A stretch of DNA of 64,000 bases, taken from contig CAADGI010000023.1 in assembly GCA_900696495.1 (NCBI GenBank), positions 124,001 to 188,000 on the forward strand. The letters are read 5' to 3'. A model generated the notes under the pieces. It was not told the origin of the DNA. It saw only the letters and a list, made by a program, of their open reading frames with translations, and made no database searches. The position numbers and the translations under genes were made by a program. How positions within the stretch are numbered: position 1 is the first letter of the stretch; each line of letters opens with the position of its first letter. The DNA comes from an uncultured Alphaproteobacteria bacterium. Lineage in GTDB: Bacteria; Pseudomonadota; Alphaproteobacteria; Micavibrionales; Micavibrionaceae. Below, in pieces: positions 27,599 to 36,670 of this stretch.

Positions 27599-28551
27599 TG
27601 TTCGAAAAAGTCACCATTATCGGCCTGGGTCTGATCGGCTCCTCCATGGCGCGCGCGATCCGCAATTCGGGAATCGCGAATACCGTCGTCGCCGCCGACA
27701 TCAGCGCGGAAGTCTGCAAAAAAGTGATCGAGCTCGGCATCGCCGACGAAGTGACGGATGACATTCGCCGCAGCGTCATCGGCGCGGATATCGTTGTCGT
27801 ATCGACGCCCGTCGGCGCTGTCTCTGCTGTGGCCGAACAGATCGGGCCGGCATTGAAGGCCGGCGCAGTGGTGACCGATGTCGGCTCGGTCAAGCAGGCT
27901 GTTATTGACGCGCTGAAACCGCACATGCCCGACAGCGTTCATCTCGTGCCCGGCCACCCGATCGCGGGAACGGAACATTCCGGACCCGAAGCGGGCTTCG
28001 CCGAACTCTTCGAAAACCGCTGGTGCATCCTGACGCCGCTGCCGGAAACCGACATCCGCGCGGTGGAAAAGATCACGGCGCTGTGGGAAGCGTGCAAATC
28101 GCGCATCGAAATCATGGACCCGCAGCACCATGATCTCGTGCTCGGCATCACCTCGCATTTGCCGCACTTGATCGCCTACACAATCGTTGGTACGGCAAAC
28201 CAGCTCGAGGACGACATAAAGTCCGAAGTCATCAAGTTTTCCGCCTCCGGCTTCAGGGATTTCACAAGAATTGCGGCGTCCGACCCGACCATGTGGCGCG
28301 ATGTGTTCCTGAGCAACCGGCCCGCCGTGCTGGAAATCCTCCAGCGCTTCACGGAAGACTTGACCGCAATGCAAAAAGCAATCCGCAAAGGTGATGGAAA
28401 ATTCCTGTTCGATTTTTTCAGCAATACGCGGCATATCCGCCGCCAGATCATTGATCTTGGTCAGGCCAATTATGTTGCGCCGGGGGGCGGGCAACAGGAA
28501 GGGACGCCACCGGTAGAGGCCCCGCATAAAGCGTCTGGCCATTTTGGGTGA
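27598..28551 (+). CDS. tyrA: Prephenate/arogenate dehydrogenase
   Basis: NAD(P)-dependent oxidative decarboxylation of prephenate (or arogenate) in tyrosine synthesis. The 317-aa protein begins with a Rossmann motif (IIGLGLIGSSMARA), followed by VSTPVGAV and the substrate region HPIAGTEHSGP. The ATG at 27598 overlaps the chorismate mutase stop; an in-frame GTG precedes it. The last 35 residues are encoded on the opposite strand from the C-terminal end of the plsC fusion, a 104-base tail-to-tail overlap. Confidence 0.93.
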   Translation: MFEKVTIIGLGLIGSSMARAIRNSGIANTVVAADISAEVCKKVIELGIADEVTDDIRRSVIGADIVVVSTPVGAVSAVAEQIGPALKAGAVVTDVGSVKQAVIDALKPHMPDSVHLVPGHPIAGTEHSGPEAGFAELFENRWCILTPLPETDIRAVEKITALWEACKSRIEIMDPQHHDLVLGITSHLPHLIAYTIVGTANQLEDDIKSEVIKFSASGFRDFTRIAASDPTMWRDVFLSNRPAVLEILQRFTEDLTAMQKAIRKGDGKFLFDFFSNTRHIRRQIIDLGQANYVAPGGGQQEGTPPVEAPHKASGHFG

Positions 28552-29920
28552 TCGGCAGGCCGACCTGGTTCGTGCCGCCCGCCATCAGGCTCAATCCCGC
28601 ATTCGTAAACAGCGCTTCGTTGTGCTTCAGAATCCCCAGTTCCGCCAGGTGACCGATGAACGGCGAAAAATTGGTCAGCAACACATTCATCTCCACTTTT
28701 GGCACGGGCTCTTGTCTTAAATCAATCGTGCCTTTCGCGCTGCCTTCGAAATCCCGCCAGTTCAGGTAGCTGTCATGAATTTTTATTTTTCTGCCGTTAT
28801 AACCGACCCATGCCTCAAGAGAATCGAAAGCGAGCGGCTGTGACCATTTATGCGACTGGACTGTAATAATCCCGGTTTTCACATGCACGGCGGCAAAAGG
28901 CAGCGGCCACGCCGACATCACGAGATTTTCAATGCGCAATGATCCCTCGGGCGAGCGCACGGAATCTTCCGCGATTGAAATACGAACGGGCCCGGGATAA
29001 CCGCTAACGACAGGCTCGGCATGAATGCGCTCGGTCTCGACGACATCCTTGAGAAACGCCACATACATCTCCAGTGCCTTTTTCGACGTAAACGACCACG
29101 CCCAGCTATAGCCTGCGAATAAAACCGCAAACGTAACGGCCCACCCGATCGCCTTTTTCATGGGCGCAGGCTCTTCCGCCAGCGCCGCCGCGCGGGCCTC
29201 GTTCATCAGCCGGTTGGATTCCGTTTCGATCTTGTCCTGCAGGTCGCGCATCAACTCCTTGCGGTGCCTGCCGGGCGCAATCGGCGGAAAAAATTCAAAT
29301 ACCACCTTGCCCGGACTTTTCAGCCAGCCACCGCGCGGCCAGAACAGCCCGCTGTTCAGCGCCATGGGGATGATCGGGAGCTTCGTTGCTTCCTGAATGC
29401 GCGCGATGCCGGATTTATACGGTTTGTCGCTCGGCGTTTCCTCAGGCCGCACGCGCGTGCCCTGCACGAAAATCACGATGGGCCGTCCGGCCTCGGCCAT
29501 CTGCACGCCGCCGCGCTCGATGGATTTCAACGCGCGTTCCGGCGTACCGCGATCGATGGCAATGACGCCCGATTTATTCAGATACCATCCCCACAATGGA
29601 ATGGAGAGCAATTCTTTCTTGAGGATGATGGCCGGATCGGACAATAAAATCCGCAGCTTGATTGTCTCATAGGGCGATTGATGCTTCGCCGCGACGATGA
29701 ACGGGCCGTTCTTCGGCAGATGTTCCCGCCCGCGCACTTCGTATGTCAGGCCCAGCAGCGTATATTCCAGGAACGTCACCACGTAAATCCACAGCCGCAC
29801 CATGCCGGTGAAAAACGGACGCGGCAGAAACAGAAACGGAATGTAGAAAACGCACATCACCAGCGTCACGCTGAAAAAGGCGATATTGAATAGAATCGAG
29901 CGCGGCCAGGAACGTTTCAT
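28448..29920 (-). CDS. Fusion of lysophospholipid acyltransferase (PlsC-type) and DUF2125
   Basis: 490 aa with two parts. Residues 1-245 are a 1-acylglycerol-3-phosphate acyltransferase: N-terminal membrane segments (10-32, 42-60), motif I HQSPYE at 80-85 (H-x4-E rather than H-x4-D), motif III-like FVQGTRVRPEE at 151-161 and a C-terminal proline motif. After a short linker, a second hydrophobic anchor (258-275) and a DUF2125 region (about 280-480) follow. Met254 looks like the former start of a separate DUF2125 protein, so loss of a stop codon may have fused the genes. The first part would make phosphatidic acid at the inner membrane; the role of DUF2125 is unknown. ydcF overlaps the start by 4 bases. 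Confidence 0.85.
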   Translation of the reverse strand: MKRSWPRSILFNIAFFSVTLVMCVFYIPFLFLPRPFFTGMVRLWIYVVTFLEYTLLGLTYEVRGREHLPKNGPFIVAAKHQSPYETIKLRILLSDPAIILKKELLSIPLWGWYLNKSGVIAIDRGTPERALKSIERGGVQMAEAGRPIVIFVQGTRVRPEETPSDKPYKSGIARIQEATKLPIIPMALNSGLFWPRGGWLKSPGKVVFEFFPPIAPGRHRKELMRDLQDKIETESNRLMNEARAAALAEEPAPMKKAIGWAVTFAVLFAGYSWAWSFTSKKALEMYVAFLKDVVETERIHAEPVVSGYPGPVRISIAEDSVRSPEGSLRIENLVMSAWPLPFAAVHVKTGIITVQSHKWSQPLAFDSLEAWVGYNGRKIKIHDSYLNWRDFEGSAKGTIDLRQEPVPKVEMNVLLTNFSPFIGHLAELGILKHNEALFTNAGLSLMAGGTNQVGLPITQNGQTLYAGPLPVASLPVARPPAQHNWPDQDQ

Positions 29921-30495
29921 CGCAGGGCCGAAATCGATATGTCGAGCAAGCGGAATACGCTTTTGTGGTATTCCTCGAAAAGGATGTGCCAGAATTTTTT
30001 ATCCGACGGCGTGATATCCGGCTGTAAAATCGGGTGGACGATGATTTTCACATCCGGCAGGGCCGAGCGGAATTCCAGCGCCGCGCGCGGCATGTGATAA
30101 TTCGACGTCACCAGCCGGATCGTTTTTATATTTTTCCCTGCGGCCCATTCTTTTGCCTCGGCGGCATTTTCCGTGGTGCTGTTCGCTTCATAACCGAGAA
30201 TGATGCAGCATTCGGGCAGGGGTTTCGTGCCTGTATAACGCCCTGTGATTTCGGCCTGCGTCACATCATCATGTACGCCCGTGATGAATAGTTCCGGCGC
30301 CAGGCCTTCGGCAAAAAGATCGAGCCCGGTTTCAATACGGTCTTTCCCGCCGGTGAGAACGATAATGGCGTCGCTATGCGCCGCGGGGCTTTGCGGCTTG
30401 ATCAGGAAAACGCCGGCCGTGAACGCGCCAAGCCCGAACAGCCACGTGCACGGGATGAAAACCAGCAAAAAAAAGATTAATTTGAGAAGCCACAT
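29917..30495 (-). CDS. YdcF/ElyC-family (DUF218) membrane protein
   Basis: A 192-aa protein starting MWLLKLIFFLLVFI, with one N-terminal membrane segment followed by a DUF218 domain (DAIIVLTGGKDRIETGLDL, LVTSNYHMPRAALEFR). Members of this family influence envelope carbohydrate metabolism. The reading frame stays open 438 bases further upstream but that region encodes low-complexity basic residues and is antisense-type sequence of ftsX, so the ATG at 30495 is correct. It sits between ftsX and plsC, an arrangement common in related genomes. Confidence 0.88.
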   Translation of the reverse strand: MWLLKLIFFLLVFIPCTWLFGLGAFTAGVFLIKPQSPAAHSDAIIVLTGGKDRIETGLDLFAEGLAPELFITGVHDDVTQAEITGRYTGTKPLPECCIILGYEANSTTENAAEAKEWAAGKNIKTIRLVTSNYHMPRAALEFRSALPDVKIIVHPILQPDITPSDKKFWHILFEEYHKSVFRLLDISISALR

Positions 30496-30506
30496 GCCCT
30501 GCAGTT

Positions 30507-31460
30507 TTACGGCATCAGGGACAGGGAGCGCAAGACCGTAAACCGGGCCGTCAGGGCCGCGATTCCGCATGCGACAAGGGGCAAGGCGGCGACGGCCACC
30601 GTATGAACCGCACTGGCGCTGAGCGCCGGGAGCATAAGCGCCGTATCCCCGCCCGAAACGAGTTTTATAGTAAATAGCACCGCTGCCGCCGTCAGCGTGC
30701 CGAGCAAACTGCCCTGCAGGGCGATGGTGAGGGCATGGCGCTGGAACTGGCGCACGATATATTCGTCGTTTGCGCCCATCAGGTGAAGAAGCTCGACATC
30801 GGCCTTGTGCACGGCGATGCGCGAGCGTATGGCGCCCGCGATGGCGGTCACGGTGGTCGCCGCGATAATAATGACAACGACAAACGCGGCGAAACGCAGT
30901 GACCCGATCATTTTCAGCAAACTCTGCAGCCACGCTTCATGTGTATCGATGACAATCCCGGAATCCACCACCTTTATATCCGCCGTCATTTTTTCCATCG
31001 CGGCAGGCTCGGATGAATTCAATTCAACCGAAATCAGGCCGGGCAGGGGAATATCCTGCAGCGGCGCATCCTTGCCCAGCCACGGCTCGACGAGATTTTG
31101 AATATCTTGGTCGTCCAGAACGTCGGCGCTTTTAACGATCGGCTCATTCCTCAAAACCGCTTCAACCTGCTTCAGCAGCGAGGCCATGTCATCTTTGTTA
31201 CGCAGATCGCCGTTTTCTTTTTCAGCCGGAATTTCGATGGTCAGTTTGTTTTCAAGACCCGAAGACCAGCGCTGCGTCATGGAATCCAGCGTGAACGAGC
31301 CCACCAGCGCCATCGCCGCCAGAAAACTCATGAGCGCGATCAAAAGCCGCAGGAAATTCGTGCCTTCGTCCTTATTCAGCGGCAGATCGTACCGCCCGCG
31401 CCCGATCGCAACGCCAAGCCGCCGGTCCTTGGTGAAAAAATCGCGGAAAGGAATTTTCAT
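30507..31460 (-). CDS. ftsX: Cell division protein FtsX
   Basis: Permease-like partner of FtsE that couples cytoplasmic ATP hydrolysis to activation of peptidoglycan hydrolases at the septum. The 317-aa protein has a first membrane helix near residues 35-57, a large periplasmic domain and three further membrane helices (about 190-215, 240-260, 285-310). The last part aligns with the FtsX permease core. The start overlaps the ftsE stop by one base, confirming the ftsE-ftsX operon. Confidence 0.9.
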   Translation of the reverse strand: MKIPFRDFFTKDRRLGVAIGRGRYDLPLNKDEGTNFLRLLIALMSFLAAMALVGSFTLDSMTQRWSSGLENKLTIEIPAEKENGDLRNKDDMASLLKQVEAVLRNEPIVKSADVLDDQDIQNLVEPWLGKDAPLQDIPLPGLISVELNSSEPAAMEKMTADIKVVDSGIVIDTHEAWLQSLLKMIGSLRFAAFVVVIIIAATTVTAIAGAIRSRIAVHKADVELLHLMGANDEYIVRQFQRHALTIALQGSLLGTLTAAAVLFTIKLVSGGDTALMLPALSASAVHTVAVAALPLVACGIAALTARFTVLRSLSLMP

Positions 31461-32158
31461 CAGTAAACCCCCTCGATCTTACGGCGCAAGGAACTGCGTG
31501 TTTCCTCGACACGCAAACCGCCCATTTCAAGAATAAGGCGCGAATGCCCGAATTTTTCCATGATCGCATGGTTGTGCGTGGCGATGACAATCGTCGTGCC
31601 CATGCGGTTGAGCTGTTCAAATAAATTCATCAGGCGAAAGCCGATTTCATCATCAAGGTTTCCGGTCGGTTCGTCGGCGAGCAATAATTTCGGGCGACCG
31701 ATCACCGCGCGCGCGATGGCCACGCGCTGTTGTTGTCCGCCAGAGAGCGTAAGCGGCAGCGCGTTCTTGTAATCGCCAAGCCCGACCCATTCCAGTAATT
31801 CGCCGACATTGTTCCGCGTTTCTTTTTCCGGGCGGCCCATAATCCGAAGCGGCAGCGCGACATTATCGAACGCCGAAAGATGCGGCAGCAACCGGAAATC
31901 CTGGAACACGACGCCGATGCGTTGCCGTAAACTCCAGAGCTGTTTGCGCTCCAGCTTGTTGATGCTCTGGCCGAACATGCTGACCAGCCCGCGCGTGGGC
32001 TTGCGGCCCAGATACATCAGCGAGAGCAGGGAGGTTTTGCCCGCGCCGCTGGCCCCGGTCAGGAAATGGAACGACCCGGGTTCGAGGGTGAAATTGATAT
32101 CACTCAGAACTTCCGGCCCGACGCCGTAACGCAATCCTACAAACTCAAACTTGATCAA
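31460..32158 (-). CDS. ftsE: Cell division ATP-binding protein FtsE
   Basis: ABC-type ATPase of the FtsEX divisome complex. Walker A GASGAGKTS, the signature LSGGQQQR and Walker B LLLADEPTGN are present. At 232 aa it is normal length. It overlaps ftsX by one base and the upstream helical secreted-protein gene by four bases, so the three are likely translated in series. Confidence 0.95.
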   Translation of the reverse strand: MIKFEFVGLRYGVGPEVLSDINFTLEPGSFHFLTGASGAGKTSLLSLMYLGRKPTRGLVSMFGQSINKLERKQLWSLRQRIGVVFQDFRLLPHLSAFDNVALPLRIMGRPEKETRNNVGELLEWVGLGDYKNALPLTLSGGQQQRVAIARAVIGRPKLLLADEPTGNLDDEIGFRLMNLFEQLNRMGTTIVIATHNHAIMEKFGHSRLILEMGGLRVEETRSSLRRKIEGVY

Positions 32159-32913
32159 GGTTCTGTACCGGTTTTTTCATTTTTCAGGTGAGATATTTCC
32201 CGCGGCTTCTGCGCATCCAGAACATACTGAAGCGCCTCGGCCTTTTTATAAGGGTTGGTGATCGCCTGCGCGGCCTTCAAGGCATCGTCCAGTTTCTTGT
32301 CATCCGCCAGGATCTTGCTCACCGTGCCATAGGCCTTGTTCCGGAACGCCTCGCTCATGATGAACTGGATGCTCTTGCTGGCCGAGCCGTAATCGCCTTT
32401 TTCGGCCTGTATCTCGGCGGTTTCGGCATAAGCCTTGTGCCGGAGCGCCTCGTTCTCCATTTCCGAGGCCGTTTTCCACGCGCCGTCATTATCCCCGGCA
32501 AAGGCCTGCGACATGGCGATATAAGTCAGGGCGATGGCATAGGAAGGCGGGTGCGTGATTTTATCCGCCGCCGCCCGGAGTTTCTGGAAAATGTCGGCGT
32601 ATTGTTCCTTGGAAAGATTATTATCCGCCGCCGCCATGCCGATGCCTCGAATCGTCATCGCCTTGGTGTCCGGCGTCTCGATCTTTTCGATAAGAGCGAT
32701 GGCGCCGTCCGTGTCGCCGTCAAAAGCCAGTGTTTTCGCCAGTTCCCGGTAGGTCTGGTCGCGCCAGGCCACGGTTTCGATCTTCCCGGCTGCCTCGCGC
32801 AAGGACTCGATAACGCAGGCCCGGTCGTTCAGCGCGCATTCGGCGGCCCTGACCGGCGCTGCCGGAATTACAGAAAGGGCCAAAAGGAAATAGATCGCTT
32901 TGCTTCGTGGCAT
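32155..32913 (-). CDS. Secreted helical-repeat (TPR-like) protein
   Basis: A 252-aa protein with a signal peptide (AIYFLLALSVIPAAPVRAA, probable cleavage after RAA). The rest consists of regular antiparallel helices with Ala-rich turns such as YRELAKTLAFDGDTDGAIA and YAETAEIQAEKGDYGSA, resembling tetratricopeptide repeats. No specific family was recognised. It overlaps the start of ftsE by four bases, so a role near the division machinery is possible but only suggested by position. Confidence 0.75.
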   Translation of the reverse strand: MPRSKAIYFLLALSVIPAAPVRAAECALNDRACVIESLREAAGKIETVAWRDQTYRELAKTLAFDGDTDGAIALIEKIETPDTKAMTIRGIGMAAADNNLSKEQYADIFQKLRAAADKITHPPSYAIALTYIAMSQAFAGDNDGAWKTASEMENEALRHKAYAETAEIQAEKGDYGSASKSIQFIMSEAFRNKAYGTVSKILADDKKLDDALKAAQAITNPYKKAEALQYVLDAQKPREISHLKNEKTGTEP

Positions 32914-32992
32914 TTGTTCATACCTTGCCGTTGCGGGCGGCAGCCCGTATAAATAAAAGAGAACAGGATTAACGTAAGAGATCAGCGCCTTT

Positions 32993-33676
32993 ATGATACT
33001 GACCTGCCCGCAATGTGCAACACGTTACCTGCTGCCTGCCCACACGCTCGCGCCGGACGGACGCCGCGTTAAATGCTCCTCCTGCCACGAAATCTGGCAC
33101 CAGCTTCCCGATATCTCGGAAATGGAAACCGCGAAGGAGGGCAGCTTCGAGGAAATCCCGCACGGCGTGCGCCCGCTGCCCGATGGCGCGAACCTTCCGA
33201 TTTTACAGGAAGAGGAACTCCCGCCGCCTAATCCGCGCGATCGCATTTTCGGTTTTGCCGCCGCCGCCGCTGTGTTTTTCGTTATTTTCGGCGGGTTGCT
33301 GATGTTACAGGGCCCGGTTGTAAAAAAATGGCCGTTCAGTAAATCCTTTTACGCGATGTTGGGTCATCACTTCCCTGTGCCGGGTGAGGGGCTGGATTTC
33401 GATGCCATCGCCGCCTCCGCCGAACCTGATTCAGCGGGCGAGAAAATTTCGATCACCGGCAAAATCATGAACCCTACCACGAACGACGAACTGGTCCCGA
33501 TGATCGAGGCGCAGATGCTGAACGAAACCGGCGAGGTGCTCGACCGCTGGGTCATCCGCCCGCCCGCGCCGACCGTGACCGCGCAGGGCGACCTTTCCTT
33601 CAGCACCGATTACCTGATCGCCACGCCCGGCGCGGCCCACAGCATCAATCTGCAGTTTATTCCTGCGCAGAATTGA
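32993..33676 (+). CDS. MJ0042-type zinc-ribbon membrane protein
   Basis: A 227-aa protein beginning with a zinc ribbon: Cys5, Cys8, Cys28 and Cys31 in CPQC and CSSC. A membrane segment follows at about residues 80-102 and then a periplasmic beta-rich domain (about 125-225) of the DUF3426/FxLYD type (ISITGKIMNPTTNDELVPM). The gene diverges from the secreted TPR-like/ftsE/ftsX set, its usual position in many Alphaproteobacteria. The function is unknown; a cell-envelope role is likely. Confidence 0.85.
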   Translation: MILTCPQCATRYLLPAHTLAPDGRRVKCSSCHEIWHQLPDISEMETAKEGSFEEIPHGVRPLPDGANLPILQEEELPPPNPRDRIFGFAAAAAVFFVIFGGLLMLQGPVVKKWPFSKSFYAMLGHHFPVPGEGLDFDAIAASAEPDSAGEKISITGKIMNPTTNDELVPMIEAQMLNETGEVLDRWVIRPPAPTVTAQGDLSFSTDYLIATPGAAHSINLQFIPAQN

Positions 33677-33703
33677 AATTTTATGTCTTTTTTGCCATAA
33701 AAT

Positions 33704-33731
33704 TTGACAGCTATTGAAGGCTTATTATATA
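33704..33731 (+). promoter_or_regulatory. Near-consensus promoter of the 69-aa orphan
   Basis: TTGACA and TATATA are separated by 16 bases (or TATAAA by 18). The sequence TAAAATTTGACA is identical to that preceding the 183-aa orphan at 20851, and ATAAACTCTT occurs in both. Confidence 0.65.
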
Positions 33732-33780
33732 AACTCTTCCTCACGTAATTGAGCAATAATCAGGACTTAAAAGGAAAAAA

Positions 33781-33990
33781 ATGAGCGATATCGATTTCAG
33801 CCGTCCACTCGGTGTGGAAATGAAACTGGCGGCAGCACTTGAACCTACAGCAGCGCCCCCTGTTCAAGAAGAGGCAGTATCTGCACCTGCGGAAGAGCCC
33901 GTACCCTCTCCGCTCAGATATGAGCCAACTCCGGTTCCGGTCGGCGTATTCATCTTTCCGGTCGCGAAGCCGAAAGCCGAGCCCGCTTAA
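33781..33990 (+). CDS. Small proline/alanine/glutamate-rich orphan protein
   Basis: A 69-aa protein with no recognised family. It begins MSDIDFSRPLGVEMKLAAAL, then is dominated by Ala, Pro, Glu and Val (predicted disordered) with a short hydrophobic VGVFIFPVA segment near the end. A purine-rich sequence (AAAAGGAAAA) precedes the ATG, and a strong promoter lies 50 bases upstream. It overlaps the convergent TIGR02302 gene by 4 bases. The promoter and ribosome site support expression. Confidence 0.55.
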   Translation: MSDIDFSRPLGVEMKLAAALEPTAAPPVQEEAVSAPAEEPVPSPLRYEPTPVPVGVFIFPVAKPKAEPA

Positions 33991-36545
33991 AACTGCCTGA
34001 GCAGTCTCTTGTAATAATCGAGTTCCTCATCGGGCCGGTCAAGCTCGCCCGAGCGGTTGCGCAGCAGCTTTAAAATCTCCTGCGCTTTTTTTCGCTCGGC
34101 CTCGTCCGGAATTTTCACCGGCGAGCCGAATAAACCGTTCCGTTTCCCGTCGCCGCCATAAGGCCGCCCGAGCGGGTCGAACTTCATCCCGCCGCCCATC
34201 ATCGAAAATCCGATCATCTGCTGCATCCGGGCGGCGAATTGCTGGCTGAGCTGTTTCTGGGCTTGCTGTAAATGCTCGAGCGCTTTCTCCTGATGCGGGA
34301 TGGATGCCCCGGGATCGTTCTCGCCGAGCGCCGCGCTCGAGCCGCGCATTTCCTGTTCCGCCAGCCCCATATTCTCCGGAATTTCATCCAGCACTTCACC
34401 GGCTTCCTGCATCAATGTGCCGAGTATGATGCGCAGCGCTTCTTGTTCCGTGCGGTGCTGGCCGGTGTTCATAACAATGGACGGGGGTTTGGCGGGCGCT
34501 TCCGGCGCGGGCGGCATGTCATCCATCTTCCATTCCTCGGGAAAATTTTCTTCCTGCAGGTTTTCCCCGAATCCGAATTCATTTTTCAAATTCTCCAGCG
34601 ATCTTGACTGGCTTTTCGTTTGTTCCAGCAAATCCTTCTGCCGGTCGATAAGCTGCTGCAGTTCATTGATGCCATCGCTCATCATTTGCATGTCCTGCGG
34701 CATCGGCGCCGCCATCGACGGGTCCATCATATCCATCAGCCTCTGCAACTGCGCCATCATTTCCTGCGCGGCCTTTTTATCGCCCGCCATCATGCGCGCC
34801 TCGAGCTGCTCCATGAAATTCGCGAGCGATTCCGGGTCGATCGTCCGCGCCATCATCTCCGGCGACATCATCGGGAACTGCTGGCCTTCGGCCATGCGCT
34901 TTTGTATCTCGCGCGCCATCTCCGTGAAATATTCGGTCATCGCGCCGCGCAAATCGCTCATCAGTTTCTGGATTTCCTCCTGTGTGGTGTCGGGATTTTC
35001 CAGCGCCTTTTCCAGCGCGCGCTGCGCATCGCGCAAATTTCGCGCCGCGATGCTGATTTCGCCGCCCTCGATTCTAAGCGCCGTGTCCCAAAGCAAATCC
35101 ACGACATCTATCGCGTTCTCGCGCGAAGGCGGATCGGCCCAGTACAGATGCGACGCCGCCGCGCGCAACGCCAGGAACACCGTCTTGTCGTCGAGATAAA
35201 GTCGGGGCCGCACCATGAGCAATTCAATCTGCTGCGTCAGCTCCTTATAATCGCTCTCGGGTTTCAGGATTAAGCGTTTCCTGATCTCGATGATTTTCTT
35301 CGCGATAGGGTGCTGGAACGGCCGCTCCGGCAGGGTCATGATGATCGGTTCCGCAGCCGCCTTTTGCCCCATCCCGTCCTCGGCGCTGAATGTAATGCTC
35401 ACCGGCTGCCCGGCCCACGCATGCGCGGTCAGGTCGTAAACCGGCTGGATCGGCAGTTTCGTATCCGGCGGCGACATCACGATACGCGATTCATTCACGG
35501 GCTCGCCGAGCGGCGAACCGCTCATGCTCTGGTTCAACGTCATATTCATGATCACGCTCTTGACGCCGTAATCATCCTCGACCTCCAGGGGAAAACGCAT
35601 CGGCCCGTCATGTGTGATTTCCACGCTTCCTGCGCCGTCGATATGCGGCGGGCGGTCGGGAACGATTTCATACGGCCACGCCGCGCGGGTGAAAAAACCC
35701 TGCTTGACGTTCAGCACATGGCCGGGCGGCACCGGCGCCTCGAGGATGAAATTTCCCTCGTCGGTTTCTGTGAAAGTGAGGTTATTGTCCTTGCCCGTCA
35801 CAACCAGCCGCGGCACGCCCGCGCCGCCGCGCACTGTGATCTTCAGCGTACTGCCCGCCGGGATATTGAGGACATTGTCGTCGCCATTGCCCTTGATCAC
35901 GAGCGGCCGTAGCCCGGTATAGGCGGGCGGCGTCACCCACAGCGAAAGCCTGTCAGGGCTTTCCGCGTTATTTCCAAACCGCAGGGGCGTTAGGCCGACA
36001 TAAATTCTCTCGTTCCATGCCGGTCCCGCCGCGTAAATCCCGAGCGCGAAAAATAATAAAACGCCGAGCCGCGCCGCATAGGGATCGCGCGCCGCCATGA
36101 AGGCTTTGGGTTTGCCATGCCGGATAATGCCGAGCAGGGCCATGAGGCGGATTCGCCCTTCCTCCCACAGCCTGCGCGTGTTCGATCGCTGCGGGTTGGC
36201 GAGGGAATCCTGCATCGCGGCGAGAGGACGGTGGCGCAGCTCGCTTTCCTGCTCGATGCGGCGGTCGATATCGCCCGCCCGCGGCCAGTGAAAATGCCGA
36301 ACATCCCTCCAGGCGAAATAAAAAATCCCCGCGATGAAAAGAAAAAAAATACCGACCGCGCCCGTAACGCCGAAAAAAGTCTGAATCTGGAACAGCCACA
36401 GCCCGCCGAAAAATCCCGCCCATGTCAGGATGCGCCAGCCCGCCGCCGTCAGCCGCTCCGCCAGCAGCGATACAAGCGTGCGCAGCCGCGTGCGTCCAAG
36501 CCGCGCGGCGAGGTGTTTGTTTTTGTAGTCGAACGGGTCAAGCAT
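33987..36545 (-). CDS. TIGR02302 family membrane protein (DUF4175)
   Basis: An 852-aa protein conserved across Alphaproteobacteria. It has two or three membrane segments in the first 190 residues, a beta-rich periplasmic middle (about 200-420) and a long C-terminal coiled-coil/methionine- and glutamine-rich region (about 470-780). The function is unknown; the position next to lysA and the membrane topology suggest an envelope role. It precedes lysA in the reverse direction with a CGTCATTGCGAG repeat in the gap. Confidence 0.88.
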   Translation of the reverse strand: MLDPFDYKNKHLAARLGRTRLRTLVSLLAERLTAAGWRILTWAGFFGGLWLFQIQTFFGVTGAVGIFFLFIAGIFYFAWRDVRHFHWPRAGDIDRRIEQESELRHRPLAAMQDSLANPQRSNTRRLWEEGRIRLMALLGIIRHGKPKAFMAARDPYAARLGVLLFFALGIYAAGPAWNERIYVGLTPLRFGNNAESPDRLSLWVTPPAYTGLRPLVIKGNGDDNVLNIPAGSTLKITVRGGAGVPRLVVTGKDNNLTFTETDEGNFILEAPVPPGHVLNVKQGFFTRAAWPYEIVPDRPPHIDGAGSVEITHDGPMRFPLEVEDDYGVKSVIMNMTLNQSMSGSPLGEPVNESRIVMSPPDTKLPIQPVYDLTAHAWAGQPVSITFSAEDGMGQKAAAEPIIMTLPERPFQHPIAKKIIEIRKRLILKPESDYKELTQQIELLMVRPRLYLDDKTVFLALRAAASHLYWADPPSRENAIDVVDLLWDTALRIEGGEISIAARNLRDAQRALEKALENPDTTQEEIQKLMSDLRGAMTEYFTEMAREIQKRMAEGQQFPMMSPEMMARTIDPESLANFMEQLEARMMAGDKKAAQEMMAQLQRLMDMMDPSMAAPMPQDMQMMSDGINELQQLIDRQKDLLEQTKSQSRSLENLKNEFGFGENLQEENFPEEWKMDDMPPAPEAPAKPPSIVMNTGQHRTEQEALRIILGTLMQEAGEVLDEIPENMGLAEQEMRGSSAALGENDPGASIPHQEKALEHLQQAQKQLSQQFAARMQQMIGFSMMGGGMKFDPLGRPYGGDGKRNGLFGSPVKIPDEAERKKAQEILKLLRNRSGELDRPDEELDYYKRLLRQF

Positions 36546-36558
36546 GTTATTTGCATTC

Positions 36559-36668
36559 CGTCATTGCGAGGACCCCGGGTCCCGACCCGGGGGACGAAGC
36601 AATCCATTTTTAAAGTGGATCGCCACGCCGCCCAAATTTATTCTAGATTTTGACGGCTCGCGATGACG
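36559..36668. repeat. CGTCATTGCGAG-type repeat, copy 2
   Basis: The inverted ends CGTCATTGCGAG and CTCGCGATGACG bound the element. The internal parts ACGAAGCAATCCA and TGGATCGCCACGCC match the copy at 1996-2076, with an added CCCGGGTCCCGACCCGGG palindrome. It occupies almost all of the gap between lysA and the TIGR02302 gene. Confidence 0.8.
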
Positions 36669-36670
36669 CG

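Noticed and set aside
30496-30933. Upstream extension of the ydcF frame
   Set aside because: The extension is encoded in an alternative frame of ftsX with basic low-complexity residues; the membrane-anchor start at 30495 fits the family.
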